60,594 nucleotides of DNA, taken from a virus. The stretch covers positions 1 through 60,594 of the IMG/VR virus record IMGVR_UViG_3300042549_005527; one strand, 5' to 3'. The notes under the pieces were generated by a model. The model worked only from the letters and a program-made list of their open reading frames with translations, did not search any database and was not told where the DNA came from. Of this stretch, positions 1 through 8,404 are shown in pieces (within the stretch, counting starts at the first letter, position 1; every line of letters starts with the position of its first letter). The translations under genes and the position numbers were made by a program.

Positions 1-1
1 G

Positions 2-637
2 TTTGATGTTGCCACACAACAATTGGTATTAGAAAAGCAATTGGACATCATTGATGATGGCGTAACATTTGCAACTCGCGGACTTGGTGAACTAACACTA
101 TCTGAGAACGATACACTTGATCTTACCGCAACAGATTACAGGTTTAGTGTAAAATATTTAAACCCTGCTGACAACACATATTTGCCAACTTATTCAAACA
201 CCTACTACGGTGTAGCTGGTCAAGTAAAAGTAAATCAAGATGTTTATCCTGTGTTGCAGCCCAGCCAAGAAATAATTGAATTTCAAAGAGTGTACAACGA
301 CAGCATAAGCCTATATCAACACTTTAGTGGCAACATCTATGCTTATCCAGAACTCAACGGTAATACAGCATTACACACTGTTGCCATGTACATGACCGGG
401 TTTAAAGGGACAGTTCATATTGAAGGAACTCTATACAACTCTCCTGCTGAATTTGGAAGATATGCCAGAATAGACACCCGAGTTTATGACGGATTCACCG
501 GAGTAGATTACATAAACTTCAATGGCGTCTTTTCATATATCCGAGTCATTTATCAGCCTGCAAAGAACCCTGCAGAATACAACAACGATAATCCTGCCTA
601 TTACGGATCATTTGACAAGTTCTTGTATAGATGTTAA
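2..637 (+). CDS. Phage protein of unknown function, 5' end cut off by the window
   Basis: The frame is open from the first bases of the window to a TAA at 635-637, so the true start lies upstream; a TTG at 23 is an internal possibility only. About 212 residues are visible, rich in Tyr, Asn and Thr with alternating hydrophobic stretches, as in a beta-rich protein. I do not recognise the family. It lies just upstream of the primase gene on the same strand. A virion or baseplate role is possible but unsupported by any motif. Confidence 0.6.
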   Translation, partial: FDVATQQLVLEKQLDIIDDGVTFATRGLGELTLSENDTLDLTATDYRFSVKYLNPADNTYLPTYSNTYYGVAGQVKVNQDVYPVLQPSQEIIEFQRVYNDSISLYQHFSGNIYAYPELNGNTALHTVAMYMTGFKGTVHIEGTLYNSPAEFGRYARIDTRVYDGFTGVDYINFNGVFSYIRVIYQPAKNPAEYNNDNPAYYGSFDKFLYRC

Positions 638-645
638 AATAAAGT

Positions 646-1641
646 GTGAATGAAATACAGTCTACGCTTTTAGCATTATTACCCTCCAAAAGAAAAGTCA
701 CCATCGGTGGCTGGGACTCCTTCAATGCTCCCTGTTGCACACACAGAGGCGAAGGTCGAGATGACCGTGCTCGTGGCGGTGTACGGATAGAAAAAGACGG
801 ATTTGTTTATCACTGCTTCAACTGCAATTTTGCAGCCGGATGGACTCCGGGTAAACTATTGAGCAAAAACACCAAAGATCTATTTAGATGGATCGGCATG
901 TCGCAAGGGGACATAGGCAAACTGAATCTTGTTGCATTAAAGATCAAAGATGATCAGCCAGTGTTTAAAAAAGCATTAAAGTTTGATCTGCTTGATAGAG
1001 CGTTGCCCGATGACTGCCAGTCTGTGGACAAATGGATTGCCAGCGGTGCTACTGATAGTGAACTACAAGAAGTAATTTCATATCTAGTAGATGAACGTAA
1101 CGTAGACTGGTCTTGGTACAACTGGATGTGGAGTCCTGCTCCTGGATTTCGAGATAGAGTCATTATACCGTTTTATCAAGATGGCCGTATAGTGGGTTAC
1201 ACTGGTAGAAAGATCAAGCCGGGCAGACCCAAATATATCACAGACAGCCAAAGTGGGTATGTGTTCAACATAGATAATCAAACACATGACAGAAAATATG
1301 TAATAGTAACTGAAGGTCAATTCGATGCTATTGCAATCGACGGAGTTGGTATTATGACCAACGAACCCAACGAAGTTCAAATAATGCGTTTGAATTCGCT
1401 GGGTAGAGAAGTAATTGTTGTGCCAGACAAGGATCGCCCAGGTGCAAAGATGCTGAAAGCAGCAATCAGCAACAATTGGTCTGCCAGCTTGCCCCCATGG
1501 GAAGACGATGTCAAAGATATTGCAGATGCTGTAAAAAAATACGGGCGGTTGTATGTATTGACCACAATCCTGCACTACAGAGTGCAAGGAGAGATAAAAA
1601 TAAATTTACTGAAGAAAAAATTAGAGAACCTAGATGAATAA
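646..1641 (+). CDS. DNA primase with zinc finger and TOPRIM domain (T4 gp61-like)
   Basis: A 331-residue primase that would make RNA primers on the lagging strand at the phage replication fork. The N-terminal zinc-binding site shows Cys30, Cys31, His33, Cys57 and Cys60. The central TOPRIM-like domain has the metal-binding Glu in VIVTEGQFDAIA (Glu223) and the DxD in VVPDKDRPG (Asp261, Asp263). The start is a GTG at 646 with no clear Shine-Dalgarno; no in-frame ATG fits better. The 3' end overlaps the helicase start by 8 bp, which indicates translational coupling and a shared primosome role. Length and domain order match phage primases acting with DnaB-type helicases. Confidence 0.88.
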   Translation: MNEIQSTLLALLPSKRKVTIGGWDSFNAPCCTHRGEGRDDRARGGVRIEKDGFVYHCFNCNFAAGWTPGKLLSKNTKDLFRWIGMSQGDIGKLNLVALKIKDDQPVFKKALKFDLLDRALPDDCQSVDKWIASGATDSELQEVISYLVDERNVDWSWYNWMWSPAPGFRDRVIIPFYQDGRIVGYTGRKIKPGRPKYITDSQSGYVFNIDNQTHDRKYVIVTEGQFDAIAIDGVGIMTNEPNEVQIMRLNSLGREVIVVPDKDRPGAKMLKAAISNNWSASLPPWEDDVKDIADAVKKYGRLYVLTTILHYRVQGEIKINLLKKKLENLDE

Positions 1642-3094
1642 AACAAACTACGACTACGAAGTACAAACACTATATCTAAACATGTTTCTCAGCGATGCAG
1701 AAACATTCATAAGATGTCAGAATATTTTTGATCCTGAAAACTTTGATCAACGCTTGCAAGGTGCGGCAGAATTTATCAACAAGTATGTAGATGAATATAA
1801 AGTAATGCCAGAATCTGCAATTGTAAATGCACAGACGCGAAGCCAGTTCAATCCAGTTCCATTGCCCAGAGAAAACTACAATTGGTTAATGGACGAATTT
1901 GAAAACTTCAGTCGACACAAAAGTCTAGAACGTGCCATTATCAAGAGTGCAGACTATCTAGAATCTGGCGATTACGGACCAGTTGAAAAGTTGATCAAAG
2001 ATGCTATCCAGATCAGTTTGAACAAAGACATGGGTACAGATTACTTTGAAGATCCTAGAGCACGTTTGAGCAAGTTAAAGGACGGCAACGGGCAGATTAG
2101 TACAGGGTGGCCCAGCATTGACCGTAAGTTGTATGGTGGATTTAACCGCGGCGAGTTGAACATTTTCTGTGCAGGATCAGGTGGTGGTAAAAGTTTGTTC
2201 CTGGCCAACTTGGGTGTAAATTGGGCTTTGCAAGGGTTGAATGTATTGTACTTGACATTTGAACTTTCCGAGGGTTTGGTAGCCATGCGATTGGATTCAA
2301 TGACCACAGGTATTGGTACAAGAGAGATTTTTAAAAGCATCGACGATGTGGAATTAAAGGTTAAAATGCTGGGTAAAAAGGCAGGAAACCTACAAGTTAA
2401 GTATATGCCCTCAGGTAAAAATTGTAACGATATTCGAGCCTATTTGAAGGAATATCAGGTCAAAAAAGGTTCAAAACCCGACGTTTTATTAATAGATTAC
2501 CTGGATTTGATGATGCCTTTAAGTGTGAAGGTCAGTCCTAGTGATCTGTTTGTAAAAGACAAATATGTGTCAGAAGAGATCCGTAACTTGGCTATGGAAA
2601 CACAATGCGTTACAGTTACTGCCAGTCAGTTAAACCGCAGTGCTGTGGAAGAAATTGAGTTTGATCACAGCCATATTTCAGGTGGTTTGAGTAAGATTAT
2701 GACAGCGGATAATGTCATTGGTATCTTTACCAGCAGGGCAATGAAGGAACGTGGACGTTATCAAATCCAGTTTATGAAGACACGTAGTTCCAGTGGTGTT
2801 GGACAAAAAGTTGACTTGGAATTCAACGTAGACACATTACGTATCAGTGATCTGGGCGAGGATGATGATCAAAGCAGTTATTCCAACAAACCACAAAGTC
2901 CAGCAAACAATGTGTATTCTGGACTCAAACGCACCAGTACAGTAAGTACCACAACAGATCCCGAAACTGGGGAAATACGCGATATTGATCCCAAAATGGG
3001 CACAAACTTAAAGATCAACAAACAAGAAAACAACAGCCCATTGATTAGAAAATGGGTGCATGAGATGCCCAATCTAAATCCTGAAAAAGATTAA
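1634..3094 (+). CDS. Replicative DnaB-type helicase (T4 gp41-like)
   Basis: A 486-residue hexameric-type replicative helicase. The RecA-like core starts near residue 155 (STGWPSIDRKLYGGF), with Walker A AGSGGGKS at 180-187 and Walker B LLIDY at 285-289. A later conserved block, TASQLNRSAV, matches DnaB-family motif H3. The N-terminal 150 residues are helical, as expected for the primase-interacting region. The C-terminal 70 residues are polar and probably disordered. It overlaps the primase gene, giving the classic phage helicase-primase pair. Its stop overlaps the stop of the convergent YqgE gene by 4 bp. Confidence 0.9.
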   Translation: MNKTNYDYEVQTLYLNMFLSDAETFIRCQNIFDPENFDQRLQGAAEFINKYVDEYKVMPESAIVNAQTRSQFNPVPLPRENYNWLMDEFENFSRHKSLERAIIKSADYLESGDYGPVEKLIKDAIQISLNKDMGTDYFEDPRARLSKLKDGNGQISTGWPSIDRKLYGGFNRGELNIFCAGSGGGKSLFLANLGVNWALQGLNVLYLTFELSEGLVAMRLDSMTTGIGTREIFKSIDDVELKVKMLGKKAGNLQVKYMPSGKNCNDIRAYLKEYQVKKGSKPDVLLIDYLDLMMPLSVKVSPSDLFVKDKYVSEEIRNLAMETQCVTVTASQLNRSAVEEIEFDHSHISGGLSKIMTADNVIGIFTSRAMKERGRYQIQFMKTRSSSGVGQKVDLEFNVDTLRISDLGEDDDQSSYSNKPQSPANNVYSGLKRTSTVSTTTDPETGEIRDIDPKMGTNLKINKQENNSPLIRKWVHEMPNLNPEKD

Positions 3095-3645
3095 AACCAA
3101 GCGTTGATTCTGTATGCAGCGGCAGCATCCAGAGCTGCACGCCATTGATCCGGACCTTCTCCGGCAAACACATTGTCCAGTGTTGCTGGAGAAACTTCCC
3201 ATTTGTGCGGTTCTTCTCGAGATCTAGGATCCAACTGCTGATCCAATCTGCCGTCATCCCATAACCAATATCCGGCACAGGCTCTGAAGTATTTGGGGCC
3301 TTCGCCTTGACTGATTGCGGCCAGCACACTGACATCGTTGGTCACTGCCAGCTCGTTGTTTAACAGCACCGTGCTCATGCCACGCCAGTCGGTGCTGTGT
3401 ACCACGTGAATTTTGTTTTGCCCAATATTGCCACCGTAGTACAGCGGATCAGATCCATTGTATTCTATGCCAATGTTGTCAGCCACAGTTTGGAGATCAA
3501 TGTCTTCCATGGGATTATTGAGTTGCAAGCCTATGCCCAAACGATTGGTATGAGTCACAATCAACAACACACTTTTGCTCAATTCGTCCTGAGGGTTGTG
3601 CGGGTTGGCCAATAATAAATGTCCGGGGTATTTTTTCTTTGTCAT
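3091..3645 (-). CDS. yqgE: YqgE/AlgH (UPF0301, DUF179) family protein
   Basis: A 184-residue protein with the hallmarks of the bacterial YqgE/AlgH family: GHLLLANP at 8-15, then a VLLIVTHTNRLGIGLQLNNP block, YYGGNIGQ at 69-76, and the C-terminal signature AGYWLWDDGRLDQQL at 124-138 (family form GYAGWxPGQLExEL). Length matches the bacterial family. YqgE has no settled biochemical role; AlgH was once called a transcriptional regulator. The gene is alone on the minus strand between plus-strand genes. It has its own late-promoter-like CATAAATA at 3655-3662, about 10 bp upstream of the ATG, back to back with the promoter of the next gene. Occurrence in a phage is unusual and suggests capture from a host. 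Confidence 0.85.
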   Translation of the reverse strand: MTKKKYPGHLLLANPHNPQDELSKSVLLIVTHTNRLGIGLQLNNPMEDIDLQTVADNIGIEYNGSDPLYYGGNIGQNKIHVVHSTDWRGMSTVLLNNELAVTNDVSVLAAISQGEGPKYFRACAGYWLWDDGRLDQQLDPRSREEPHKWEVSPATLDNVFAGEGPDQWRAALDAAAAYRINAWF

Positions 3646-3654
3646 GTGTAAGAA

Positions 3655-3662
3655 TATTTATG
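3655..3662 (-). promoter_or_regulatory. Late-type promoter CATAAATA for the YqgE gene
   Basis: One mismatch to the T4 late -10 element TATAAATA, placed 9-17 bp upstream of the YqgE start and arranged divergently with the plus-strand TATAAATA at 3664-3671. Confidence 0.5.
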
Positions 3663-3663
3663 G

Positions 3664-3671
3664 TATAAATA
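3664..3671 (+). promoter_or_regulatory. T4-type late promoter TATAAATA
   Basis: Exact match to the T4 late promoter core, which a phage gp55-like sigma would read. It is 7 bp upstream of the ATG at 3679, so the leader would be very short. Confidence 0.65.
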
Positions 3672-3678
3672 ACACATC

Positions 3679-4371
3679 ATGTCACAAAATCGTCACGCAG
3701 ATCCCATACGTTACAATGCCACACTGAATCCATTGCTGTGGGATGGAGATCGTTTGAAAAGTGAAGTACGCGGCGCACTCATGCGTATGGCTGAAGATTT
3801 CCAAACATTTGTGGCGGTGCCTTTTGAAGTCACAGATGTGATCATCACCGGCGGCAACGTGAACTACAACTACACCAGTCACAGCGACATAGATCTGCAT
3901 TTGATTGCAGATTTTGACAGCATCACCTGTGATCGCGAAGTGGCTGAACTGTTTGATACCAAGCGCCTGCTGTATCGTCGTCGTTACGATCTAACCATAC
4001 ATGATGTACCCGTGGAACTGTATGTGGAAGATCAACGAATACCCGCAGTTTCTGCAGGCCTGTTCAGTGTACGACACAATCGTTGGTTGCGCAAACCACA
4101 ACAACAGCAGGTTCAACATGACCAAGCTGCTGTTGAACACTGGACCGGAATCTGGACCACAGTGTTGCAAGCGGCCATGCGTACAGGGGATTTACAAGTG
4201 TGCAGAAATGCTGTAAACTTGTTACGCAGTTACAGAAAACTGGGCCTGAGCACCAATTCCGGTGAATTCAGCATACCCAATCTGGTGTTCAAAAGTCTGC
4301 GCAATGATTCCGTAATACAAGGCATCACTGTGCTGATAGATCGACTGCATGATCAAGAATTGAGTATTTAA
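3679..4371 (+). CDS. Nucleotidyltransferase-fold protein
   Basis: A 230-residue protein with a polymerase-beta-type nucleotidyltransferase signature: ITGGNVNYNYTSHSDIDLHLI at residues 56-76 supplies the GG motif and the catalytic DxD pair (Asp70, Asp72). A third acidic candidate is in VPVELYVEDQ near residue 115. The C-terminal half is helical. The substrate is unknown; related phage proteins are annotated only as predicted nucleotidyltransferases. It has a late promoter directly upstream, and its TAA is followed at once by the ATG of the HAD gene, so the two are co-translated. Confidence 0.7.
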   Translation: MSQNRHADPIRYNATLNPLLWDGDRLKSEVRGALMRMAEDFQTFVAVPFEVTDVIITGGNVNYNYTSHSDIDLHLIADFDSITCDREVAELFDTKRLLYRRRYDLTIHDVPVELYVEDQRIPAVSAGLFSVRHNRWLRKPQQQQVQHDQAAVEHWTGIWTTVLQAAMRTGDLQVCRNAVNLLRSYRKLGLSTNSGEFSIPNLVFKSLRNDSVIQGITVLIDRLHDQELSI

Positions 4372-4905
4372 ATGCCCACATTGTACATAGACATGGATGG
4401 CGTAGTGGCCGATTTCAACACTGCTGCCCAACACCTAATTCAGGCCACTGATGAACAACGACAACAAGCTGATCAAGCTGGACGTTGGCCTACCGAAATA
4501 TGGAGTCAGTTGCTGAACCATCCGAGATTTTACAGAGATTTACCGCTCATGCCCGGTGCCCTGCAACTGATGGCCACTGCACACCTGTTTGAAACCCTGC
4601 CGGGCTGGCGCCTGCGCATGTTGACAGCTATTCCCAAGGGCAACGACATGCCCGATTGCTTTCACGACAAAATAGACTGGATGCAACGACACTGGCCCGA
4701 TGTGCGTGTGTGCTTTGGACCCTACAGTCATGACAAACAACACCATTACCGAGAAGGCGACATCTTGGTAGACGATCGTGTGTCAAACTGCGAAGAATGG
4801 CGGGCTCGTGGCGGACGGGCTATACTGGTAAAAGATGTGCGAGAAGCCACAGCAGAATTGGATGAGATTTGGACTGAATTGAACCAAACCTTCCTGTGGG
4901 ACTGA
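4372..4905 (+). CDS. HAD-superfamily 5'(3')-deoxyribonucleotidase
   Basis: A 177-residue NT5C-like phosphatase, expected to remove phosphate from deoxynucleoside monophosphates. Motif I is YIDMDGVVADF with Asp7 (nucleophile) and Asp9 (acid/base). Motif II is LTAIPKG near 84-90. Motif IV is ILVDDRVSNCEEW with Asp134 and Asp135. Length and motif spacing fit phage and bacterial 5' nucleotidases. It starts immediately after the nucleotidyltransferase stop codon. The likely job is adjusting nucleotide pools during infection, as in other large phages. Confidence 0.83.
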   Translation: MPTLYIDMDGVVADFNTAAQHLIQATDEQRQQADQAGRWPTEIWSQLLNHPRFYRDLPLMPGALQLMATAHLFETLPGWRLRMLTAIPKGNDMPDCFHDKIDWMQRHWPDVRVCFGPYSHDKQHHYREGDILVDDRVSNCEEWRARGGRAILVKDVREATAELDEIWTELNQTFLWD

Positions 4906-4911
4906 TAAATA
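4904..4911 (+). promoter_or_regulatory. Late-type promoter GATAAATA
   Basis: One mismatch to TATAAATA. It overlaps the TGA stop of the HAD gene and lies 35 bp upstream of the small gene at 4946. Confidence 0.45.
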
Positions 4912-4945
4912 ACACAATGCCCAACAGGCACAAGAGGAAAAAATC

Positions 4946-5176
4946 ATGACATATCTAGTAAGAGTTTACGAAGATTCTGAATACGCTACCTGGACTGACA
5001 CCGAGCATGTCACACAACCGGCTGCATATGCACAACTTTGGCAGGACGCAATTCCGTTGCCGTTAGACACAGAGTTGACCACTGTACAGCCCACACCGTG
5101 GGGATTTGCCATTGCTGATCAAGGTGTTTGGATACACAGCAGCAGACCCGAAATTGTGGGTCAGCCCGTGGCCTAA
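4946..5176 (+). CDS. Small hypothetical protein (76 aa)
   Basis: Starts with ATG behind an AGAGGAAAAA ribosome-binding site and carries several Trp residues in an acidic, non-membrane sequence. No family recognised. It sits alone behind the late-like element at 4904-4911. A small GC hairpin (CCCG/CGGG at 5183-5193) follows the stop and may be a weak terminator. Confidence 0.6.
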   Translation: MTYLVRVYEDSEYATWTDTEHVTQPAAYAQLWQDAIPLPLDTELTTVQPTPWGFAIADQGVWIHSSRPEIVGQPVA

Positions 5177-5245
5177 TTGCAGCCCGCTTCGGGGTCACAC
5201 AGCCCTGAAAATTTTGTAAAAAAAATTTTAAAAAGCAATTTCTCA

Positions 5246-5947
5246 GTGATTCCCAATCACATAGTGGCCATCACAGTGAGCACAAACTACAGTGACCTAC
5301 TGTCACAGGTGTTGTCCCACAATTACCAATATTTTGATCACTGGTACATAGTGACAGCAGCCACAGATCAAGCCACCATAGACACAATCCAATCCAGCCC
5401 AGCACAGGATCGAATCACTGTGTTGTATCATGAGTTTGCACATGAATTCCACGATCCTGTGCGCAATTGCAGTCAACAGCGTTGGTTTGACAAAGGTGGT
5501 GCCATACGTGAAGCTCAACTGCGGGCACACAGCGAATGGCCCACGAGTTGGTACTTGATCATGGACACTGATATACTGATACGCTCGGCGAGAGACATCA
5601 TCACCCAACACTTGTGCCCAGACTTCCTGTACCACCCACAGGCTCGTTATGATTATGCCACAGCCCAAGACTATGCACAGGGTCGAATCTCAGCTGACTA
5701 CTGGTGCGGTGCAGAACCCAGACCCATAGGCTTTTTTCAACTGTATGCCAGAACTAGAACTAGAGCAGATAGACTGTACCAAGCCAGCTTGGACACCAAC
5801 TGGTGTGATGATGAATTTGCAGCACTGTGGCCCGAATGCCAGCACAGAACACTGCCGATCACAGTGGATCATTTGGGATACTGGGCCCCGGGCATGACAG
5901 CGACGCATCGTGGACGTGATCTGGGCCAGGGCTGGAAGAGCCAGTAG
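5246..5947 (+). CDS. Glycosyltransferase-like protein, GT-A/DxD type
   Basis: About 233 residues from a GTG at 5246; the frame is open back to a TTG at 5177, but those bases contain a hairpin and A/T-rich tract and look noncoding. The N-terminus NHIVAITVSTNYSDLL begins a Rossmann-like strand. RWFDKGGAIREAQ and the metal-binding DTD (about residues 107-109) in YLIMDTDILI fit a nucleotide-sugar-dependent GT-A enzyme of a type common in aquatic phages. DDEFAALWP near the C-terminus resembles the acidic catalytic region. Donor and acceptor are unknown. It converges on the SGNH gene at 5983. Confidence 0.65.
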   Translation: MIPNHIVAITVSTNYSDLLSQVLSHNYQYFDHWYIVTAATDQATIDTIQSSPAQDRITVLYHEFAHEFHDPVRNCSQQRWFDKGGAIREAQLRAHSEWPTSWYLIMDTDILIRSARDIITQHLCPDFLYHPQARYDYATAQDYAQGRISADYWCGAEPRPIGFFQLYARTRTRADRLYQASLDTNWCDDEFAALWPECQHRTLPITVDHLGYWAPGMTATHRGRDLGQGWKSQ

Positions 5948-5951
5948 TCCC

Positions 5952-5967
5952 GCGGGGCGAAGCCCGC
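5952..5967. terminator. Convergent terminator-like hairpin
   Basis: GCGGG and CCCGC arms around a GCGAAG loop, followed on the plus strand by A and T tracts (to 5987). It lies between two convergent genes and could stop transcription from either side. Confidence 0.5.
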
Positions 5968-5982
5968 AGCAGCAAAAATTTT

Positions 5983-6762
5983 TTACACCGGTACTATTCC
6001 AGCAGCAGCCAAAGCTGGAATCACTAGACTGTGTGCCCATGCCCGTAGTGTGGCAGGACCCGGATGATAAGCACCGTCTAGCCCAACATCTCTGGCAGCA
6101 TCTGCAACACAGCCCCAAGCACCTATAGTGCCCCAAGCCGCAGGCCCGTAGTTGTAAGCATAGTGTTCTATCACGGGACATGACCATAAGTTACGCACAC
6201 TGAGTGACACAAAGTTCAAATACTCGCGTATGTGTGTTTCGTGTGTGATCCACCCTGAAGCCAAGGTGCTCATGTGTGCATTCCAAGGTCCCCAGTTGCG
6301 TACTGAGCCGGAACCCACAAATTCAGTGAGTCTGTGCATGCCGGGCCATAGATACACCACAGCACGTGGACGCACACCAGCTGCATACAGAATGTTTGAA
6401 TTGGCCCATTGAAATAACGGATCTGTGGCACCCTGCCCTAGATTGACCACAGGTGAGCGCAAATGACCAGCAACATGAGCAGTCATGGTTTGTGAATCAT
6501 CAACTCCGGGTGCAAACTGATAACTGCATCCAAACATCAGCACTGAGTTAGGCCAATCCACTGAGTCAAATTCAGGAGCACGATAACCTTGCGAATTCAC
6601 TGTGTAGCGTACAGGTGCTGTGCGCCAAGGCCAGTCTGCGGGTTGATGTTGTAGATTGTGAGCGTACAGTTCACGACTGTCGTTGCCGTAGAAATCAGGT
6701 GGTTCACAGCGCAAACCGTGCCAGGAACTGCGTAGTAATGAGACAGGTTGATCAGTGTGCAT
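5983..6762 (-). CDS. SGNH/GDSL-like hydrolase
   Basis: A 259-residue protein from the ATG at 6762; the frame extends to a GTG at 6780, but a TGTAAATA late-like element at 6768-6775 overlaps that extension. Block I is FGCSY with the likely nucleophile Ser80. An Asn-containing segment NLGQGATDPLFQWANSN follows, and the C-terminal block V is DGAYHPG (Asp229, His233). Such enzymes deacylate or acetylate sugars or lipids. It is the one SGNH gene outside the plus-strand island, where six more occur. Substrate unknown. Confidence 0.65.
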   Translation of the reverse strand: MHTDQPVSLLRSSWHGLRCEPPDFYGNDSRELYAHNLQHQPADWPWRTAPVRYTVNSQGYRAPEFDSVDWPNSVLMFGCSYQFAPGVDDSQTMTAHVAGHLRSPVVNLGQGATDPLFQWANSNILYAAGVRPRAVVYLWPGMHRLTEFVGSGSVRNWGPWNAHMSTLASGWITHETHIREYLNFVSLSVRNLWSCPVIEHYAYNYGPAAWGTIGAWGCVADAARDVGLDGAYHPGPATLRAWAHSLVIPALAAAGIVPV

Positions 6763-6767
6763 ACCAG

Positions 6768-6775
6768 TATTTACA
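6768..6775 (-). promoter_or_regulatory. Late-like element TGTAAATA
   Basis: Two mismatches to TATAAATA, 5 bp upstream of the ATG at 6762. If used, the transcript would be nearly leaderless. Confidence 0.3.
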
Positions 6776-6949
6776 CACACCGGGGGTCTAGCAGGGCTAA
6801 AAAATTGCTGCGCAAAAATTAAGCGGTTTTGGTTTTAGTTTGGGAGGGGTTTCTAATCTAACGGGGGCTTTTTGCATGTGCTTGTTGTTTTTTTACAACA
6901 GTATTGTGTAGTGTGACCCCCCACCTCCAGGAGCCACACCTGACCACCA
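6776..6949. other. Intergenic stretch with T-rich and hairpin elements
   Basis: No ORF seen. It holds a plus-strand GGGAGGGGTTTCTA element resembling one at 17393, and a TGTTGT/ACAACA hairpin around a T tract near 6888-6904, similar to one near 17369. It probably separates the SGNH gene from the end of the small-gene array. Confidence 0.4.
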
Positions 6950-7237
6950 TCAGTCCGATTCCAAGTCCAACTCCTGCACATCCCAACGCTCATCACCAAA
7001 GTCGTAGCCTTCTTCTTCCAGCTGTTTCACAGCTTCGTTGAATGCGTCCTGAATGTTCCATACCAAGGCAGCAGTCTTCTCATCCTTCCGGCGCCGTGCT
7101 CTAGCTGTGCCTGCTTGGTACACTACGGCTAGATGTTCAGCACAGTAGCTGTGCCCGTCCCGTGCGGCCAGTGTGCATGTAGGGCTGTGTCCGTGTGCGC
7201 CAATGTACTGGCACTGTGTTGTTGCGGCGTGTTTCAT
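6950..7237 (-). CDS. Small Cys/His-cluster protein (95 aa)
   Basis: Starts at the ATG at 7237, directly after the TAA of the upstream gene (7241-7239), so it is translationally coupled; a longer upstream frame overlaps that gene and is not used. The N-terminal third shows CQYIGAHGHSPTC and then HSYCAEH, a probable zinc-binding knuckle. The middle is basic (ARARRRKDEK) and the C-terminus is strongly acidic. Third gene of the unit that starts with the AAA+ ATPase. Function unknown. Confidence 0.65.
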   Translation of the reverse strand: MKHAATTQCQYIGAHGHSPTCTLAARDGHSYCAEHLAVVYQAGTARARRRKDEKTAALVWNIQDAFNEAVKQLEEEGYDFGDERWDVQELDLESD

Positions 7238-7238
7238 G

Positions 7239-7466
7239 TTAGTCTTCCTGTTCCAAACGACGAATCTCTTGTCGGATCTTTTCCAAATGTTCTTCAGGCA
7301 AGGTAGCAATGAACACCATGCCTGCTTCGTAGCCTTCTCTGCGTGTGAGTGCTTCGCTGCCCCAGTACAAGGCCACAATGCTCCAGAATGCCCATGTGTC
7401 CCAGGCTATTTCCAACACACTGAGCACTAGGCCCAGTGTGGTGTACAGTGCAATACGCTGTAACAT
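7239..7466 (-). CDS. Small membrane protein (75 aa)
   Basis: Two hydrophobic segments (about residues 5-20 and 24-36) precede a charged amphipathic C-terminal tail ending EKIRQEIRRLEQED, so it is probably an inner-membrane protein with a cytoplasmic coil. Its ATG overlaps the TAA of the AAA+ ATPase gene as TAATG. Function unknown. Confidence 0.65.
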   Translation of the reverse strand: MLQRIALYTTLGLVLSVLEIAWDTWAFWSIVALYWGSEALTRREGYEAGMVFIATLPEEHLEKIRQEIRRLEQED

Positions 7467-8341
7467 TAGGCTCGCTTCATACAGGTTGTTCTAGCCATTG
7501 CTTGCCAGCTCTTGGGAAACGCCTTGCGCAGGTCCGCAACCTTCAGCACCATACGCAGGCTCAGCTCACGCAGGTGCTCTTTGTTGGTGTTGATAAACGC
7601 CACCACTTCGGCCACAGTGCTCTTGTCAAACTCGTAACGGTCCAACATGCCAGTTTCCACAATGGCCTTGATCCACAACAGCTTCTCTCTGCTGGTGTCC
7701 ATTTCCAAGTCCATGTAGTGGCAACGGCTTTCCAGTGCATCCAAGTGACTGCGGAGCTTCTTGCTACGCACATGCTCGAACTTGATGTTGGTGATGAAGA
7801 TAGCCGCACCCTTGAACTCGAAGCGATCCGGAATGCCTTCGCTACGCAGGATCCGGCTGTCGGTGTTCCAGCTGATGAAGCGACGAGCATTGGAGTCCAA
7901 AGCACCTTTCAGGATGTTGAGGCTCAGCTCTTCCTGCAGGATGTCGTCACAGTCGTCAAACACCAAGACTGATTTGCTATCGCTGAACTCGTACAATTTT
8001 GAGTACAAGCCGATGGAGCTCATGGCACCCTTGACCACTTCAAACCTGGGCTTGCGCTCGCCCAGCACATCGAACAGGCCGTCCTTTTGCAGTACTGCTT
8101 CCACGTTGTGGCTCTTGCCCACGCCGGGAGGACCCGACACAATCATGGCACGTACATCGCCCGACTTCACAGCCTTGGTCATTTCGGTAAGAATGTCAAA
8201 ACGCTCACGCAGGCGTGACAGGATCTGCTCGTCAGTCTCTTTCTCAACTGCGGCTTCTTTGGCCGCAATAGCATCGGTGTCAAACTCGATAACGTTGCTG
8301 ACTGCCTTAGAAGGCTTGCGGGCGGCTTTGGTTGCTGGCAT
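7466..8341 (-). CDS. AAA+ ATPase
   Basis: A 291-residue AAA+ protein. Walker A is GPPGVGKS at 70-77, Walker B is VLVFDDCDD at 125-133, and sensor 1 is Asn185 in IFITNIKF. An Arg in DALESRCHYM near 206 could act as the finger. The N-terminal 40 residues are Ala/Lys rich and probably flexible. The start is the ATG at 8341 behind AGAGGAAAC; the longer frame would run through the promoter. It is the first gene of a three-gene unit with a membrane protein and a Cys/His protein. Possible roles are remodelling or DNA loading; the client is unknown. Confidence 0.82.
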   Translation of the reverse strand: MPATKAARKPSKAVSNVIEFDTDAIAAKEAAVEKETDEQILSRLRERFDILTEMTKAVKSGDVRAMIVSGPPGVGKSHNVEAVLQKDGLFDVLGERKPRFEVVKGAMSSIGLYSKLYEFSDSKSVLVFDDCDDILQEELSLNILKGALDSNARRFISWNTDSRILRSEGIPDRFEFKGAAIFITNIKFEHVRSKKLRSHLDALESRCHYMDLEMDTSREKLLWIKAIVETGMLDRYEFDKSTVAEVVAFINTNKEHLRELSLRMVLKVADLRKAFPKSWQAMARTTCMKRA

Positions 8342-8372
8342 AGTGTTTCCTCTGTGTGTTGTTGAAGTGTGT

Positions 8373-8401
8373 ATTATAACAAGAATCTTGCGGTGTGTCA
8401 A
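8373..8401 (-). promoter_or_regulatory. Sigma70 promoter for the AAA+ unit
   Basis: TTGACA (8401-8396) and TATAAT (8378-8373) with a 17-bp spacer, about 30 bp upstream of the ATG. Confidence 0.92.
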
Positions 8402-8404
8402 GCT

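Noticed and set aside
1084-1587. Minus-strand ORF of 167 codons inside the primase gene
   Set aside because: It lies fully antisense to a gene with intact zinc and TOPRIM motifs, has no ribosome-binding site and its composition looks like a shadow frame.
5177-5245. N-terminal extension of the DxD glycosyltransferase from a TTG
   Set aside because: The bases hold a CCCG/CGGG hairpin and an A/T tract, so they look like an intergenic terminator; a GTG at 5246 sits just before the conserved first strand.
7436-7972. Plus-strand ORF of 178 codons opposite the AAA+ gene end
   Set aside because: It is antisense to two supported genes and has no ribosome-binding site.
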